A DNA stretch of 64,000 nt from Brettanomyces bruxellensis (lineage: Eukaryota > Ascomycota > Pichiomycetes > Pichiales > Pichiaceae). The stretch covers positions 1,488,001 through 1,552,000 of the forward strand of contig NC_054689.1 of the NCBI RefSeq assembly GCF_011074885.1, written 5' to 3'. This document shows, in pieces, positions 18,604 through 29,694 of this stretch (position 1 is the first letter of the stretch; each line of letters opens with the position of its first letter). The position numbers and the translations under genes were made by a program. The notes under the pieces are model-generated. The model did not search any database. It had not been told where the DNA came from and was given only the letters and a program-made list of their open reading frames with translations.

Positions 18604-20760
18604 CTATTTGGACTCGGAATTTTCTCGGTAGAAAATCGAATGCTTGAACACTTTTAACCTCCTAAGAGCCTTTTCACTATATGCCCTTAAAATGTTTTGC
18701 CTGGATGATGCATATTTATTAAAAGGATAAGATGAGTTGGTGTCATCTCCAAGAACACTCAAAATAGATGGTATTCCAAATGTTCTGCACAACCGCTTAA
18801 CAGTTTTAAAATATTCTTCCTCGAAAAGATTTGGATTACACACTTCTGCTATTTTATAGTGTATTATCCATTCATCCGCCGTTTTCTTATTAATAATCGA
18901 TAAAGGTGGTGTGGGGTACTTCATATGGGCGGACTTACTATTTATCTTGTGACCGCAAGAAATTTTGAACATAAATCTTCCATCCTTAGATGATTGTTCA
19001 AATATTGATTTATTGATGGTTTCACATCGTTTCTTGCGTGCACTTGCCGCTAGCGTTGCCTTCCTTATTCTTTCACTGGGTGGGATTTCAACATCATCAG
19101 AGACTTTATCAAGTGTAGTTAGTCTTTTAGCCATTTCAGCGTGAACAACATTCACAAATACTTTTATATGAGGATTATGGTATTTTGATTCAGGACAGTA
19201 CTTTAAAAACATCCTGAACGGCCTTGACCCAGTCTTCTTCGTTATGGCATTCAATAAATCTTGAAGCATAGAAAGGCTGACATTGAATTCATAGTTTGCC
19301 ATCATTGTCGATAAAGCTTCTCTCTTGTTTTGCCAATGCTGACCGATATCTTCCACAATGGCCTGGAAATCTGATTCATTGTTCACGTAATCAGGTTGGC
19401 CTAGTTTGGGATCATCATAATCAACATTTCCAAAAAATATGCTATCTATCTGCGATAATGGAATATATTGGAATCCCAATATATTCTTGACATTGTGATA
19501 TGCAACAAAAATACCATCCATGTTTCCAATCCTTGCCTGCAAAGAGTATTTGAACATAACAACCCTTGCCATCTCAAATAATTCACGTTCAAAGCTTTCG
19601 TATAAGCCATGAGTACGATTAATCTCATAATTTGTAGGATGGAAGTTAGTATGTGCGATGTCGTATCTAATCGCACAAACTGCCCTTGTTTTGAGATCAA
19701 AAACACCAGTTCCAGGCAATCTTTTGTCTTTGGCATCAAGCTGAGATCGCATCAAAATATTGCCAAAGCGAGCATAATGATATGAAGATTTTGAATTTTC
19801 AGCCCTCACTGGATCTTCAAGTGATGATTTCAGATATGTCTTAAAAACGGAGGAATCTGTTGTAAGCATCAGCTCCATTGTATTTCCCAACAATGACAAT
19901 ATCAACTCCGTGTCCGTAGTTCGGTCACTATCAATAGAAAATATGTTATCACTTCCTGATGAATCCTTTTTCTTCAAAGTAACAACAGAGCTGATAGGGT
20001 ATTTACAACTTTCGGACATGTTCGTAGTAGCAGGAAAAGGCTTCGATAAAAAGCCTACATCTAATGGCCGGTTGTTACTAAGGAGCAAGTGAAACAAACG
20101 TAGTATTCCAGTTAGGGATGAAGATGAAGAATAATACTTAAGCTTTTTTTCACTCGCTGGCGTTTTTGTGTTGAAAGCTTCCGCGATCTTTAGAAGACGT
20201 TGATCATGTGTTGGTGAAACAAAGGGAGTAACCTTATCAAACTTGAAGTTATCCACATTTGGGATATTCAAAAGTTCAGGGCTGAAATTTAAATGCCGAG
20301 TTCTTGGATCCCTCATATAATGAACACCAGGTGAGAACAATACACCCTGCAATTCCGGGCATATATCAGGCACATTATCTATTGGATCACAGTACCCTTT
20401 CAGGGGTGTATATATATCGGTACTTTTCAAATTACTTATACTTCGTTCAAAAACGACTTCATTTTCTCCAGACCTTCCACCTTTGCTCATAAGTGAGAGC
20501 TTTCTAAAGCTATTTCTTTTGTCTTGTTTCACCTTTTTATTTTCCATTAGCCTTCCTTTATTCGAGCCAGTACTGATCTGATTCTTAGCATCATTGCAGA
20601 TGCTCCTATAGGAACAGCTGCGTATACATCGGTTCAGGATCTGGGATCCTCTTACATGCATCATATCTTTATCGACTATTGATTTTAATTTGCCAAAACT
20701 TGTTTGGATGCCCATTAATGTGCTTCTCTCCACTCCACTGAAAATTACCGAGAATCGCAT
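18604..20760 (-). CDS. PET127: Mitochondrial RNA-processing protein Pet127
   Basis: 718 residues. Pet127 is a mitochondrial membrane-associated protein needed for 5'-end processing and turnover of mitochondrial RNAs. The family core is visible: VPDICPELQGVLFSPGVHYMRDPRTRHLNF, then LLKIAEAFNTKT, SSSLTGILRLFHLLLS, KDKRLPGTGVFDLKTRAVCAIRYDI near residue 350, FERELFEMARVVMFKYSLQARIGNMDG, and FQYIPLSQIDSIFFG. The N-terminus (MRFSVIFSGVERSTLMG) is rich in Arg and Ser and is compatible with a targeting signal. Length is close to the 800 residues of the S. cerevisiae protein. It shares its upstream region with the zinc-finger gene transcribed the other way. Confidence 0.9.
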   Translation of the reverse strand: MRFSVIFSGVERSTLMGIQTSFGKLKSIVDKDMMHVRGSQILNRCIRSCSYRSICNDAKNQISTGSNKGRLMENKKVKQDKRNSFRKLSLMSKGGRSGENEVVFERSISNLKSTDIYTPLKGYCDPIDNVPDICPELQGVLFSPGVHYMRDPRTRHLNFSPELLNIPNVDNFKFDKVTPFVSPTHDQRLLKIAEAFNTKTPASEKKLKYYSSSSSLTGILRLFHLLLSNNRPLDVGFLSKPFPATTNMSESCKYPISSVVTLKKKDSSGSDNIFSIDSDRTTDTELILSLLGNTMELMLTTDSSVFKTYLKSSLEDPVRAENSKSSYHYARFGNILMRSQLDAKDKRLPGTGVFDLKTRAVCAIRYDIAHTNFHPTNYEINRTHGLYESFERELFEMARVVMFKYSLQARIGNMDGIFVAYHNVKNILGFQYIPLSQIDSIFFGNVDYDDPKLGQPDYVNNESDFQAIVEDIGQHWQNKREALSTMMANYEFNVSLSMLQDLLNAITKKTGSRPFRMFLKYCPESKYHNPHIKVFVNVVHAEMAKRLTTLDKVSDDVEIPPSERIRKATLAASARKKRCETINKSIFEQSSKDGRFMFKISCGHKINSKSAHMKYPTPPLSIINKKTADEWIIHYKIAEVCNPNLFEEEYFKTVKRLCRTFGIPSILSVLGDDTNSSYPFNKYASSRQNILRAYSEKALRRLKVFKHSIFYRENSESK

Positions 20761-22238
20761 TTTTCATCCGAGACGAAAAGATCTGCATAAAAATTTCTTC
20801 TCCGTTCATATTCGGAACATCCACACACCGCATAACCACTATACTGTTTAGGGAATAATATGGAAACCCACTAGCATCTTGCATTGAGCTTTTACCCCGA
20901 AGAACTCATTTTCAAGGTTAGCTTTATTTAGAGATAATATATACCGGTTGAACACAGCTACAGCACAATGCTGTAGACGCCATTAGATTTTCCGTACCTA
21001 CTACATCGAGGGTTCGAGTACGAAAAATGCGAAAAACAAATGGCATGACGTCATTCAAAATATACTTCCTTTTTCTGAAGAATGCTACCCCGGGATCGAT
21101 AATAATCAGATACGCATACGGCTTTTGAACACCTTTGAAGATTCAGATAATTGCACAAATCAAAATTTTAAGTAAAATAATGAATACTTTGGGCTACATT
21201 AATATAGTGAAGATTTGTGGACCTCGGTATTTTGGTCGATATAGGGATCTTCGTTAAATGAAGTGAATTTAGCAATAATAAATTTACTATTGTCCAGCCG
21301 TATGAGAGCAGGATTCAAAAAAATTATGAAGTGACACCTATGATGGTTCCAAAGTCAAAGGAATGATTGTTAAAAGTGGGATCTGCCCGATATTTCAGTG
21401 TAAATAAGCAGAACAGAAATATTCAGATTACTTGCTTTCATAGTAGGATAGTAAACTAGACAGAAGATCAAAGAGAAATAAATCTTTAGCTCTTTCACCC
21501 ATGGAGAGAAAAATCAAGCGTGAACTATTCTATGGATAACAATACAGAGTAGACAGTATGAAAAATTGAAAACAGGATATTCTTCTTAATATATCGACGT
21601 GGCTCAATGAGTGACAGGTACCTTTTTTCAAAGGCTTACGGACATTGATTTCAACGTGTATATAGTCAATAAATATATACTATACACGGGCAAAACAAGG
21701 TAAAGTTTAGAAAGGGACTATTATTTAATATTAATAACCCATCTACATGGTGGGTGAGAAGGTTGCATGTATAGAGAAATAAAAAAGCTGTGCAGTTAAA
21801 ACGAATAGTGGATGAATCCTGATGTCAATCCTAATGATAATAAAGAAACTGACAATGGTGTGAATCTTTACCATGTAATAATACGTATGCCTCTCAATAA
21901 TCTACGCCGTATATAATTTTCTCTGGTCGCAAAAAAAGGTACAATAAATTTCTTGAGACAAATTCTTATTTCCTTCACCCCAACCTGGCTTATTATCCTA
22001 TTCAAGCACTTTTTTTTTAAAAACTTTATTTCCGAAACTTTACTGTAGCTACTTCTGTCTGTAATACTTCCTCATTTCAACACGACTGTTCTCATAGGGT
22101 GAGGTGCAAAAGCAAGATTACAGGAGGAACCGCTTTGTTATTTTTGCTTACTTGTACAACACCACCTTTATCACTTTTTCCAATTACGAAAACGGCAGGT
22201 CATTTTAATTCATTAACTTTTGAGAAACTTGTGAAACG
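20761..22238. other. Divergent promoter region of PET127 and the C2H2 regulator
   Basis: About 1.48 kb, the longest intergenic stretch apart from those at BEM1 and SET3. A 71-codon minus frame at 20669-20884 overlaps the PET127 start in another frame and could act as an upstream ORF. A 10-bp CRE palindrome lies at 21045-21054. T-rich sequence precedes the regulator (22008-22030). A GGTTCGAG motif at about 21011 resembles a tRNA B box, but no cloverleaf can be drawn around it. Confidence 0.5.
21045..21054. promoter_or_regulatory. CRE/ATF-type palindrome ATGACGTCAT
   Basis: A perfect 10-bp palindrome containing TGACGTCA, about 285 bp upstream of the PET127 ATG. The 10-bp form is the consensus for CREB/ATF bZIP factors (Sko1-, Aca1- or Hac1-type). 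Plausible regulator of PET127 or the divergent gene; not proven. Confidence 0.45.
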
Positions 22239-25200
22239 ATGGCCTCGCCTCTCTTAGAAAAGGCACCTGGAATTCGACCAAAAGCTGTTAAAGGTAGTAA
22301 GCGAGCTGTCACCTCAATGAAAAAAAGACAAGCATCAAATAAGGATTCAAGTACCAGGGATTCACCAAATCCGAGTCGCCCTCATGTCTGTCCTACGTGC
22401 ACTCGGGCATTTGCGAGACTAGAACATTTGAAAAGACACGAGCGATCACATACAAATGAAAAACCATTTCAGTGTGCAGCTTGTGGCCGATGCTTTGCAC
22501 GTAGGGATTTGGTATTGAGACATCAACAAAAACTTCATTCTTCGTTACCAACAAATGACAGGGCTAATGCGCCAAAAAAGCCACGCGGTTTGAAGATAGT
22601 GCCAAAGGAAGGTCAAATAATCAGTGATTATCTAAACAAGAACATAAACATAGTGAAGAATAACACAAGTACCAAATTACCAATTCCCCGGAAGACGAAA
22701 AAACTTGCTGAAGGCGTTTATCTGATGGAACCAATCAATTCTAATGGCAAATTAGTTTTTAACAAAGAAAAGGTCACACGAAAGAAAGCAAAGATAGAAA
22801 AAATGCAGTATAAGACTGTTTCTCCAAAGGGAACAAAACTTGGACTTACTTCAACAGCTGCTATGGATGCCATCCATGTACCTGAGGCCATACTCCATGA
22901 GGTTTCAAATTTTGAGCATCAAAGACATGCATCGTTTAGTGCTGCCGCATCTGGTTCGTATACCGGGTTTTCAGCTCAACAGCTACATGGGCAAAGTATA
23001 ATACCTAATAATCTGAATAGTGTCGAGCAAGAAGCACCTTCAGAAGTTAATTTCACCTCGCCTTTACTCAAGCATCAGTCGGATGGACATTTCGAGTATG
23101 TTGATTTTGGATCCTTAGAAAATCTAGAGTTGGATGGTTTAAATAATAATCCAAATATGGGATTAGATTCTAATGTAAACATGCCGCAGCTTACAACAGG
23201 TTCATCAGAAGTTTTTCATCCCGTTGATAAACTCCCCTATCGGTCAATATTTGATACCAAGATTTCACCGATCGTGACAGGCGCAACAAATAAAAATCTT
23301 GCTAACACGAATATTAATGCAGGCACAGGAATAGACTCATCAACAGGATCTTCTACCGGCTCATCACTTCCTATCCAATATAGTCTCAGTACGCAGACAC
23401 CTGTATCAATTGGCTCTATGTCAAGTATGCAACCCAAAGACATTGATCATATGCCGATATTAGATCAATTAGAGCAAATTTCTGGATCAGCCTTCAATCA
23501 AGCACCTTCGGCTTCAGTTAATGGTCATGTGACAAATTCTGAGACGGATGATTTGTTGAACGAGTTTATTAATGCTCCTATTAATACGCAGTTTCCTCAA
23601 GTGAGTGACAGCATAGGATTTGGAGATAATTCCTCCTCATCATCAGCTTTGGATGTCAGTAAAAGAACGCACAGTGGTCAAAATCTCAGAAAGTATTTTA
23701 AATCCAGACAGATGGATATTCTTCGTCATGATAATACCTTTCCGAATGTGACATCTCAAATTGCAGGTTGCCGGTGTTCAGAAGACCTCAGACGTTATAT
23801 TCTAAATGCCTATGATCTTTCAGAGACGCAATTTCCTCAGCTGGATGATATGAACCGGTACCTAGCATTATACGGACTCAAATTCGACAAATATTTCCCT
23901 TTCATTCATATACCTTCCTTAAATATTGAGGGACATCTGGATCAGATTCCATTGATGCTTTCTATGGCAGCCGTTGGAGCGTTATACTGCTTTCATGCAA
24001 GAAATTCTTCCACACTATTCAATTTCTCCCGGTTTTTAATCCATAATTTTATGGAATCCGAACTTAAGCAACATGAGTTCAATCACGTGCCTTTGCACAT
24101 AACGCAGGCATTACTTCTTCACCTTTTCTTGGGTTTATTCCATAATGACGTTGAAGTCACACGACTTAGTGCTCGCCAACTTGGATCTTTGGTCTCTTTA
24201 GTCAAGGCAACAAAACTACATATGCCACTTGAAACATTTCTTCTTCCGCCATCCTTGTTCGCTGATATATCAACATTAAATGATGGTACGGCAACTTCGC
24301 AGCAACTCCTTGAAGTTTGTCATGACTACTTTATTCTTGCCCAATCTAGAATAAGAACAGTTCATGTTCTTTACTATCTCTGTACTTTATTCAGTTGTCT
24401 AACTGGAGAGGAAATTGAACTTGGCACAGAAGACATACGATGTGGCTCTTTTTGCATTTATGAAGATCTGTGGAAAGCGAAAAGTTACAATGAATGGCTC
24501 AATCAGCTTAAACAAAGAAATGTGAGGATTGACTCTAAATTCGCTTTAATTCGCTTGAGTGACGGAACAAATTCGTATAGAGATATGTGGCATGATTTAA
24601 CAAATCTGTCTCTTGATGGTACAGTTGGTTTGCGAGGGATGCTATCACTTTTGATGTCTGTTAATGGATACATCAATGATGAGCACGCTTCGATTGAAAC
24701 GTCAAAAGAAGGTTTGGGAGCTAAAATTGCCAAATGGAGGATGGATGAAAGACCATACATCGAATCTTTGATCAAAACTTGGGAGGCTTGTTTTGTTAAA
24801 AACGGTGGCATTTTGGTTCCAAGGGGACAGAATCTACACACAATAAATATGAGTGCAGAGTTGAAGCTAATCTTGCCTCTAATATCCTTTGCTAAAATCA
24901 ATAAATGTGTGTACATATCGCCTGTTCTTTCAAAAATGTGGACGAGGGACTGGAATGGGATGAACGAGGAGATCAAAAAATTGGCAGTAGACCACGAGGC
25001 ACTGAGGGATTCTACTTCATATTCCTTGGATGTGATTAATTTGTGGATTGATATTATATCAATAACAAACGATGCGGAGAAGACATCAATTCGTACTCCG
25101 ATCTTCTTTTTAACGTGCCTATTTACTTCAACTTTACTAATCTCTGAATATATTTACACGATCGAGGTTTGGGCAAACAAATATTTGGGATCACCGGAGG

Positions 25201-25601
25201 GGTCCGGCGGTTTGGCGACAGCTGATCGTGTTCTTTGGCTGAGGGCTGAGACGATTCTCAAAAAAGTGGAAAGTAATTTGCTTCCACCTGGTGCAAACCA
25301 TACATCATATGCAGAATTTCTTCGTGTCCAGGCTAACGGTGCATTAGATGTGGAGCAACTGGATGATGGAATTTCGAAATTGGCTCTGGATTCTCAGAGT
25401 CTATCGCATGTCGCAGAAATAATTGCTACTGGAAGATTAAGTGCACGGTGCTTATCATTAGGAGTTCGGATATTAGCAGATGCACCTGTTTGGCCGATTG
25501 CTTTGGTTTTTGCCGAGGCTTTGAAGGCAAGAGCAACAGCCATTCACGAGCATTTGTCCACGTTTACACCTAAATCAAATCCATCACGGAATTCGGAGTG
25601 A
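22239..25601 (+). CDS. C2H2 zinc-finger transcription factor with fungal_trans domain (Adr1/Rsf2-like)
   Basis: 1120 residues. Two adjacent C2H2 fingers lie at residues 51-71 and 79-100 (CPTC...H...H and CAAC...H...H, joined by the HTNEKPF linker). The finger sequences [16 protein letters not shown] and [12 protein letters not shown] resemble those of the Adr1/Rsf2/Tda9 group, which bind short C/G-rich sites and control carbon-source genes. A basic stretch precedes the fingers, and a long Ser/Asn-rich region runs to about residue 500. The second half (about 530-1000) has the helical fungal_trans look, for example [20 protein letters not shown] and [13 protein letters not shown]. The exact orthologue (ADR1, RSF2, TDA9, or the methylotroph MXR1) cannot be decided by eye. 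A nuclear regulator, probably of carbon metabolism, is inferred. Confidence 0.82.
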   Translation: MASPLLEKAPGIRPKAVKGSKRAVTSMKKRQASNKDSSTRDSPNPSRPHVCPTCTRAFARLEHLKRHERSHTNEKPFQCAACGRCFARRDLVLRHQQKLHSSLPTNDRANAPKKPRGLKIVPKEGQIISDYLNKNINIVKNNTSTKLPIPRKTKKLAEGVYLMEPINSNGKLVFNKEKVTRKKAKIEKMQYKTVSPKGTKLGLTSTAAMDAIHVPEAILHEVSNFEHQRHASFSAAASGSYTGFSAQQLHGQSIIPNNLNSVEQEAPSEVNFTSPLLKHQSDGHFEYVDFGSLENLELDGLNNNPNMGLDSNVNMPQLTTGSSEVFHPVDKLPYRSIFDTKISPIVTGATNKNLANTNINAGTGIDSSTGSSTGSSLPIQYSLSTQTPVSIGSMSSMQPKDIDHMPILDQLEQISGSAFNQAPSASVNGHVTNSETDDLLNEFINAPINTQFPQVSDSIGFGDNSSSSSALDVSKRTHSGQNLRKYFKSRQMDILRHDNTFPNVTSQIAGCRCSEDLRRYILNAYDLSETQFPQLDDMNRYLALYGLKFDKYFPFIHIPSLNIEGHLDQIPLMLSMAAVGALYCFHARNSSTLFNFSRFLIHNFMESELKQHEFNHVPLHITQALLLHLFLGLFHNDVEVTRLSARQLGSLVSLVKATKLHMPLETFLLPPSLFADISTLNDGTATSQQLLEVCHDYFILAQSRIRTVHVLYYLCTLFSCLTGEEIELGTEDIRCGSFCIYEDLWKAKSYNEWLNQLKQRNVRIDSKFALIRLSDGTNSYRDMWHDLTNLSLDGTVGLRGMLSLLMSVNGYINDEHASIETSKEGLGAKIAKWRMDERPYIESLIKTWEACFVKNGGILVPRGQNLHTINMSAELKLILPLISFAKINKCVYISPVLSKMWTRDWNGMNEEIKKLAVDHEALRDSTSYSLDVINLWIDIISITNDAEKTSIRTPIFFLTCLFTSTLLISEYIYTIEVWANKYLGSPEGSGGLATADRVLWLRAETILKKVESNLLPPGANHTSYAEFLRVQANGALDVEQLDDGISKLALDSQSLSHVAEIIATGRLSARCLSLGVRILADAPVWPIALVFAEALKARATAIHEHLSTFTPKSNPSRNSE

Positions 25602-26190
25602 TTTCTTTTTGTTTTTATTTTTACTTTTGCATCTGTTTGGAACATGTCTACATGTACTAATTTTTTATTGAATAGCATAGCGTAGGGTTAATGCTGTTTT
25701 TACTACATACAAAATGAATTTACATATATCTATCTTTAAAGGTTAAATGTTTGTTGTAGTTACTTTGATAGGGTTGGTGAAGAGTTAAATTTGAAACCTA
25801 AATCCCGAATTACATAATAAATCCCCTATTGATTATTAGAAGTGCTGAAAGTTTGGAGCTTTTGTTTTTGAATCATTTTTCAAATGCTGATACTAAAATG
25901 CGTTAAATTTAAATCGTAGAAATTTTATTTACAACATTTCAGTTTCTGGAAGAAAGGTAATCCTTTTTTTTGCGTACAGAAAAAGCTGTCATACATTCCG
26001 AAATAGTAAAGTTTGAACTTTAATTATTCTCCCGCTCCATTTTTAGGTTTGGAGAAAAGCAGCTCTATATAGTAACACGGATCATACTTAAAAAAATAAA
26101 GCAACCAACAAAAGGAGATATGTACTTAAGTATTTCCTACTGGACTTAAAACAAAATACAATCCGTTATTCTAGAAATATACACACTTTG

Positions 26191-26203
26191 ACATCCGTAC
26201 ATC
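26191..26203 (+). promoter_or_regulatory. Rap1-type (HOMOL1/RPG) site ACATCCGTACATC
   Basis: Matches the classical yeast Rap1/UASrpg sequence ACATCCGTACAT, which activates translation-machinery genes. It lies about 205 bp upstream of the preferred DUS1 start, close to an RRPE motif. Confidence 0.5.
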
Positions 26204-26222
26204 AAAATATCTTGGGGGCATC

Positions 26223-26234
26223 TGAAAAATTTTT
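26223..26234 (+). promoter_or_regulatory. RRPE ribosome-biogenesis motif TGAAAAATTTTT
   Basis: Exact match to the RRPE core (TGAAAAATTTT) bound by Stb3 in S. cerevisiae. It is 174 bp before the ATG at 26408 but only 36 bp before the ATG at 26270, so it supports the downstream start for the main transcript. Confidence 0.55.
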
Positions 26235-26407
26235 GGATTTGATATCATATTTCCTTAGAGTACTAATAGATGAGACTTACAAAAGATTTACCGGCAAGAA
26301 TTTGTCTTATGATATCAACCGCTAGGGCAAGGCTTTTGGTTATATCACCCTGGTTGAGTGGCTTATTTTTAAACACTATTTCAAGGCATATATGTACGGT
26401 AGGGAAG

Positions 26408-27757
26408 ATGGGGAGTAGTAAGACAACAGGAAAATCATTAAAGCATGACCAACCAACCTTGAATGGTACAGAGAATCTCAAAACAAGACAGACGAAATAT
26501 GAAGGTAGGGAGCTTTATAAAAATTTGGGATGCCCGAAGAAAATTGTAGCACCCATGGTTGATGGGTCGGATCTTGCCTGGAGAATATTATCTAGAAGAT
26601 ATGGCGCAGATTTATGCTATTCTCCGATGCTCCATTCTAGGTTGTTTGCCGAACAGGAAAAATTCAGAGATACGGTGCTTTCACCTTTAGATGGGAAACC
26701 TGGTCTTGATAGACCACTTATAATACAATTCTGCGGAAATGACCCCGATGTACTTTTATCTGCAGCCAAACATGTGGCGGGAAGATGCGATGCTGTTGAT
26801 ATAAACTTTGGTTGTCCTCAAGGTATTGCAAAGAGAGGCCATTACGGCTCTTTTTTGATGGAAGAGTGGGACACGGTTTACAATTTAATTCACAAACTAC
26901 ACACAGAATTGGCAATTCCGGTCACGGCCAAAATTCGGGTGTTTGATGACTGGGAAAAATCGCTTGAATACGCCAAAATGTGCCTCAATGCCGGTGCACA
27001 GTTTCTTACAGTTCATGGTCGCACACGAGAGATGAAAGGACAAAGGACAGGAATTGCAAATTGGAAACTTATTCGCTATCTTCGAGATAACCTTCCAGAA
27101 GATACAGTCTTTATAACTAACGGAAATATTCTGTATCAGGATGATTTAGAACGGTGCATCCGGGAAACAAAGTGTGATGCTGTAATGTCGGCCGAGGGAA
27201 ATCTTACGAATCCGGGAATATTTTGGACAAAGACAAATGATATTGATAAGCAGTTTCCCAGGGTGGACAAGTTTGTTCGGGAATATTTCGAGATTGTTAA
27301 AAGCTGCGGCGAAGGAGAATCAAAAAGATGCTTTAAAACACATCTATTTAAAGCACTTCAAAAATTCCTTTCAACAAGAACAGATATAAGGATCGAGATT
27401 GCCCGAATCACGAGAAAGACTTCGTGGGATGAACTAGACAAAATTGTGGGGCTGATTGAAAAAGCAGTTCAGCAAATATACCTGCAGAAGGACATGGACG
27501 AAATTGATCAAATTAAAGTAGGAAAACTTGAGAATTGGGGCGGAAGATACAGAGATGTTCCATACTGGAGGCTGCAACCATATTTCAGGAAGATAGATGG
27601 TGTTGATGGGCGTGAAGTGATAAAAGAGCTAGTGAAAAAGAATGATGAATCGAAACTGATAGAAAACTCAGACACACAGCACAATTCTATAAAACGCAAA
27701 GCTGAGGATCAAGTTAAGCTGGGGAGCACTATGAAAAAACGTTACCAACGTACATAG
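26408..27757 (+). CDS. DUS1: tRNA-dihydrouridine synthase Dus1
   Basis: 449 residues from MGSSKTTGKS. The flavoenzyme reduces uridine to dihydrouridine in the D loop of tRNA (positions 16/17 for Dus1). Family signatures in order: KKIVAPMVDGSDLAWRILSR, LCYSPMLHSRLF, PLIIQFCGNDPDVLLSAA, VDINFGCPQGIAKRGHYGSF (the Cys is the catalytic acid), PVTAKIRVFDD, FLTVHGRTREMKG and FITNGNILYQDD, followed by the helical C-terminal domain and a basic tail (KRKAEDQ...MKKRYQ). The same frame has an ATG at 26270 that would add 46 residues rich in Arg and hydrophobics and poor in acids, like a mitochondrial presequence. I favour 26408 because of the promoter motifs. Confidence 0.93.
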   Translation: MGSSKTTGKSLKHDQPTLNGTENLKTRQTKYEGRELYKNLGCPKKIVAPMVDGSDLAWRILSRRYGADLCYSPMLHSRLFAEQEKFRDTVLSPLDGKPGLDRPLIIQFCGNDPDVLLSAAKHVAGRCDAVDINFGCPQGIAKRGHYGSFLMEEWDTVYNLIHKLHTELAIPVTAKIRVFDDWEKSLEYAKMCLNAGAQFLTVHGRTREMKGQRTGIANWKLIRYLRDNLPEDTVFITNGNILYQDDLERCIRETKCDAVMSAEGNLTNPGIFWTKTNDIDKQFPRVDKFVREYFEIVKSCGEGESKRCFKTHLFKALQKFLSTRTDIRIEIARITRKTSWDELDKIVGLIEKAVQQIYLQKDMDEIDQIKVGKLENWGGRYRDVPYWRLQPYFRKIDGVDGREVIKELVKKNDESKLIENSDTQHNSIKRKAEDQVKLGSTMKKRYQRT

Positions 27758-27979
27758 GCCATGCTAAGGAAACATATTACTATTATTATTTACTTGTAGG
27801 AAACTTCGGCGCTTTCTACTAAAAACATTTTTTCACCGGGAGGGAACAAAAAAATTCATAATTAGGTTAAATAAAAAACAATCACATTAAAACTAACATA
27901 CCGTTATGTGCATTCGAACTATATGTGACATGTATTTTTTAAACATAATCATTATCTAAACATTTAAACACGCTTGAAG

Positions 27980-29509
27980 ATGCCCACATTGCGATTGCGA
28001 AATTTAACCGAGGCATTTAGTCGCAGGCTATTCTCAACCAGTGGTCTTGTACGTACGTTTAATGCTGGTAAAATTTCACCATTCATAACCAAATTATTAA
28101 AGAGTAGGGACATCACAATTACGGAGAAAGACTGCCAGGCTGAGCTGAGGAAACCATTGCTTGATGTTTTACATGATAGGGGTCTCATAAAAACTTGCAT
28201 TAATGAGGATGGCCTCCGGAAAATAATAGCCACAAAAAAAGTGGGGTTGTATTGCGGTGCCGATCCGACTGCTAAATCTCTTCACTTAGGAAACCTCCTT
28301 CCTCTTATGATATTGCTGCACTTCAATATACGTGGTCACAATATATTCCCACTAATCGGTGGCGCGACAGGAGCTGTCGGGGATCCGTCTGGCAGGACTA
28401 CCGAGAGAACATCAATGACTAATGATAGTAGAGCTGATCACGTTTACAGAATATCACACCAACTTCTAAACTTCTTTCAAACAGGAATTAAATATGCATC
28501 CACTAGAAATCCAGCTATAGATGATACAAACTGTGGGGTGTTGGATTTGAAAAACAATTATAAATGGTGGGGAGAAATGGGAATGCTTCAATTTTTATCG
28601 ACTTATGGTAGATTTATAAGAGTGAATCAAATGTTAGCTCGTGACTCCGTGAAAAGAAGAATTTCATCGGAGCAAGGAATTGGATTTAATGAATTTACAT
28701 ATCAAGTGCTACAGGCCTATGATTTCTACTATTTGAACAGAACTTACGGTGTGGATGTTCAGGTAGGCGGCAAAGACCAATATGGTAACATAGTAGCTGG
28801 AATTGATTTTATCTCAAGACTTAACAAGGAGGACAATAAAAACAACGGTAAGAAACAACAAAATTCGTGCTTTGGATTGACAGCACCATTATTAACAACT
28901 GCATCGGGTGTAAAATTTGGAAAGAGTGCGGGTAATGCGATTTTTATTGACCCCGAATTAACTCCAACATTTGACATATACCAATTCATGTATCGGGTGG
29001 CGGATGAGGACGTGGAGAGATTCTTACACATGTTTTCACTTCTTCCATTACCTGTTATAGATAAAGTCGTTGAGGCACATATGCATGATAAATATACGAG
29101 GTTTGGACAGACGGTGCTTGCTTGCGAGATTTGCGACTTGATTTATGGTGATGGTACCGGGCTAATTAATCACAATATGAGTAAGTTAATATTTGAAAAC
29201 CCGAAGACTGTGGATGCAGATCAAATAATCGAGGCATTCAGTGTGCAACCAGATTTGTTAACCAAACTTACGATGAAGCAGGCATTGGGTCTCAGTGTAC
29301 CAAATTTGCTTTACATAATGTCCCATGGTATTAAATCTAAAAATCATTTTAGAAGAATGATGAAAACAGGTGCTGTGAGAAATGGAAAATCGAGGAAGAT
29401 GAAACTCATGGATCCACGCAATTTACTTAAGAGAAAAGATCTCATCGATGAAAAATTGCTTATTTTAAAGGCAGGCAAGGACGTGTACATTGCAGAAATT
29501 ACTGAGTAG
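27980..29509 (+). CDS. MSY1: Mitochondrial tyrosyl-tRNA synthetase
   Basis: 509 residues from MPTLRLRNL. Class I synthetase charging mitochondrial tRNA-Tyr. The first roughly 30 residues (RLRNLTEAFSRRLFSTSGLVR) look like a mitochondrial presequence with a cleavage-like region. The bacterial-type TyrRS core follows: LYCGADPTAKSLHLGNLLPL with HLGN as the HIGH-type motif, IGGATGAVGDPSGR, FNEFTYQVLQAYDFYYL, DVQVGGKDQYGNI (substrate tyrosine/ATP pocket), and KFGKSAGNAIFID as the KMSKS-type motif. An S4-like C-terminal region includes SRKMKLMDPRNLLKR. The coding frame also has a TTG two codons earlier, but the ATG is used. Confidence 0.94.
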   Translation: MPTLRLRNLTEAFSRRLFSTSGLVRTFNAGKISPFITKLLKSRDITITEKDCQAELRKPLLDVLHDRGLIKTCINEDGLRKIIATKKVGLYCGADPTAKSLHLGNLLPLMILLHFNIRGHNIFPLIGGATGAVGDPSGRTTERTSMTNDSRADHVYRISHQLLNFFQTGIKYASTRNPAIDDTNCGVLDLKNNYKWWGEMGMLQFLSTYGRFIRVNQMLARDSVKRRISSEQGIGFNEFTYQVLQAYDFYYLNRTYGVDVQVGGKDQYGNIVAGIDFISRLNKEDNKNNGKKQQNSCFGLTAPLLTTASGVKFGKSAGNAIFIDPELTPTFDIYQFMYRVADEDVERFLHMFSLLPLPVIDKVVEAHMHDKYTRFGQTVLACEICDLIYGDGTGLINHNMSKLIFENPKTVDADQIIEAFSVQPDLLTKLTMKQALGLSVPNLLYIMSHGIKSKNHFRRMMKTGAVRNGKSRKMKLMDPRNLLKRKDLIDEKLLILKAGKDVYIAEITE

Positions 29510-29694
29510 GTTACTAGACCTGCATAATAACATCTATACATATATATATACTAATATCAGAAACCCTTGTGTATATTCTAATTGCATTGGCAAAGACGTA
29601 ACCAAATATGAAGTCTAACATAAAAGCAGCAGTACACACATAAAAAAAAAGCAGAGATTGCCAACACCAAAATGAGGCTAAGCAGAAAGAATCA

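Larger units (their letters stand above)
25602..26407. other. Intergenic region with DUS1 promoter motifs
   Basis: About 800 bp counted to the preferred DUS1 start. AT-rich, with a Rap1-type and an RRPE-type motif (separate entries) in the last 220 bp. The DUS1 frame extends upstream to an ATG at 26270. Confidence 0.5.

Noticed and set aside
20990..21030. tRNA candidate from a GGTTCGAG box
   Set aside because: T-arm stem does not pair and no D arm or acceptor stem is found.
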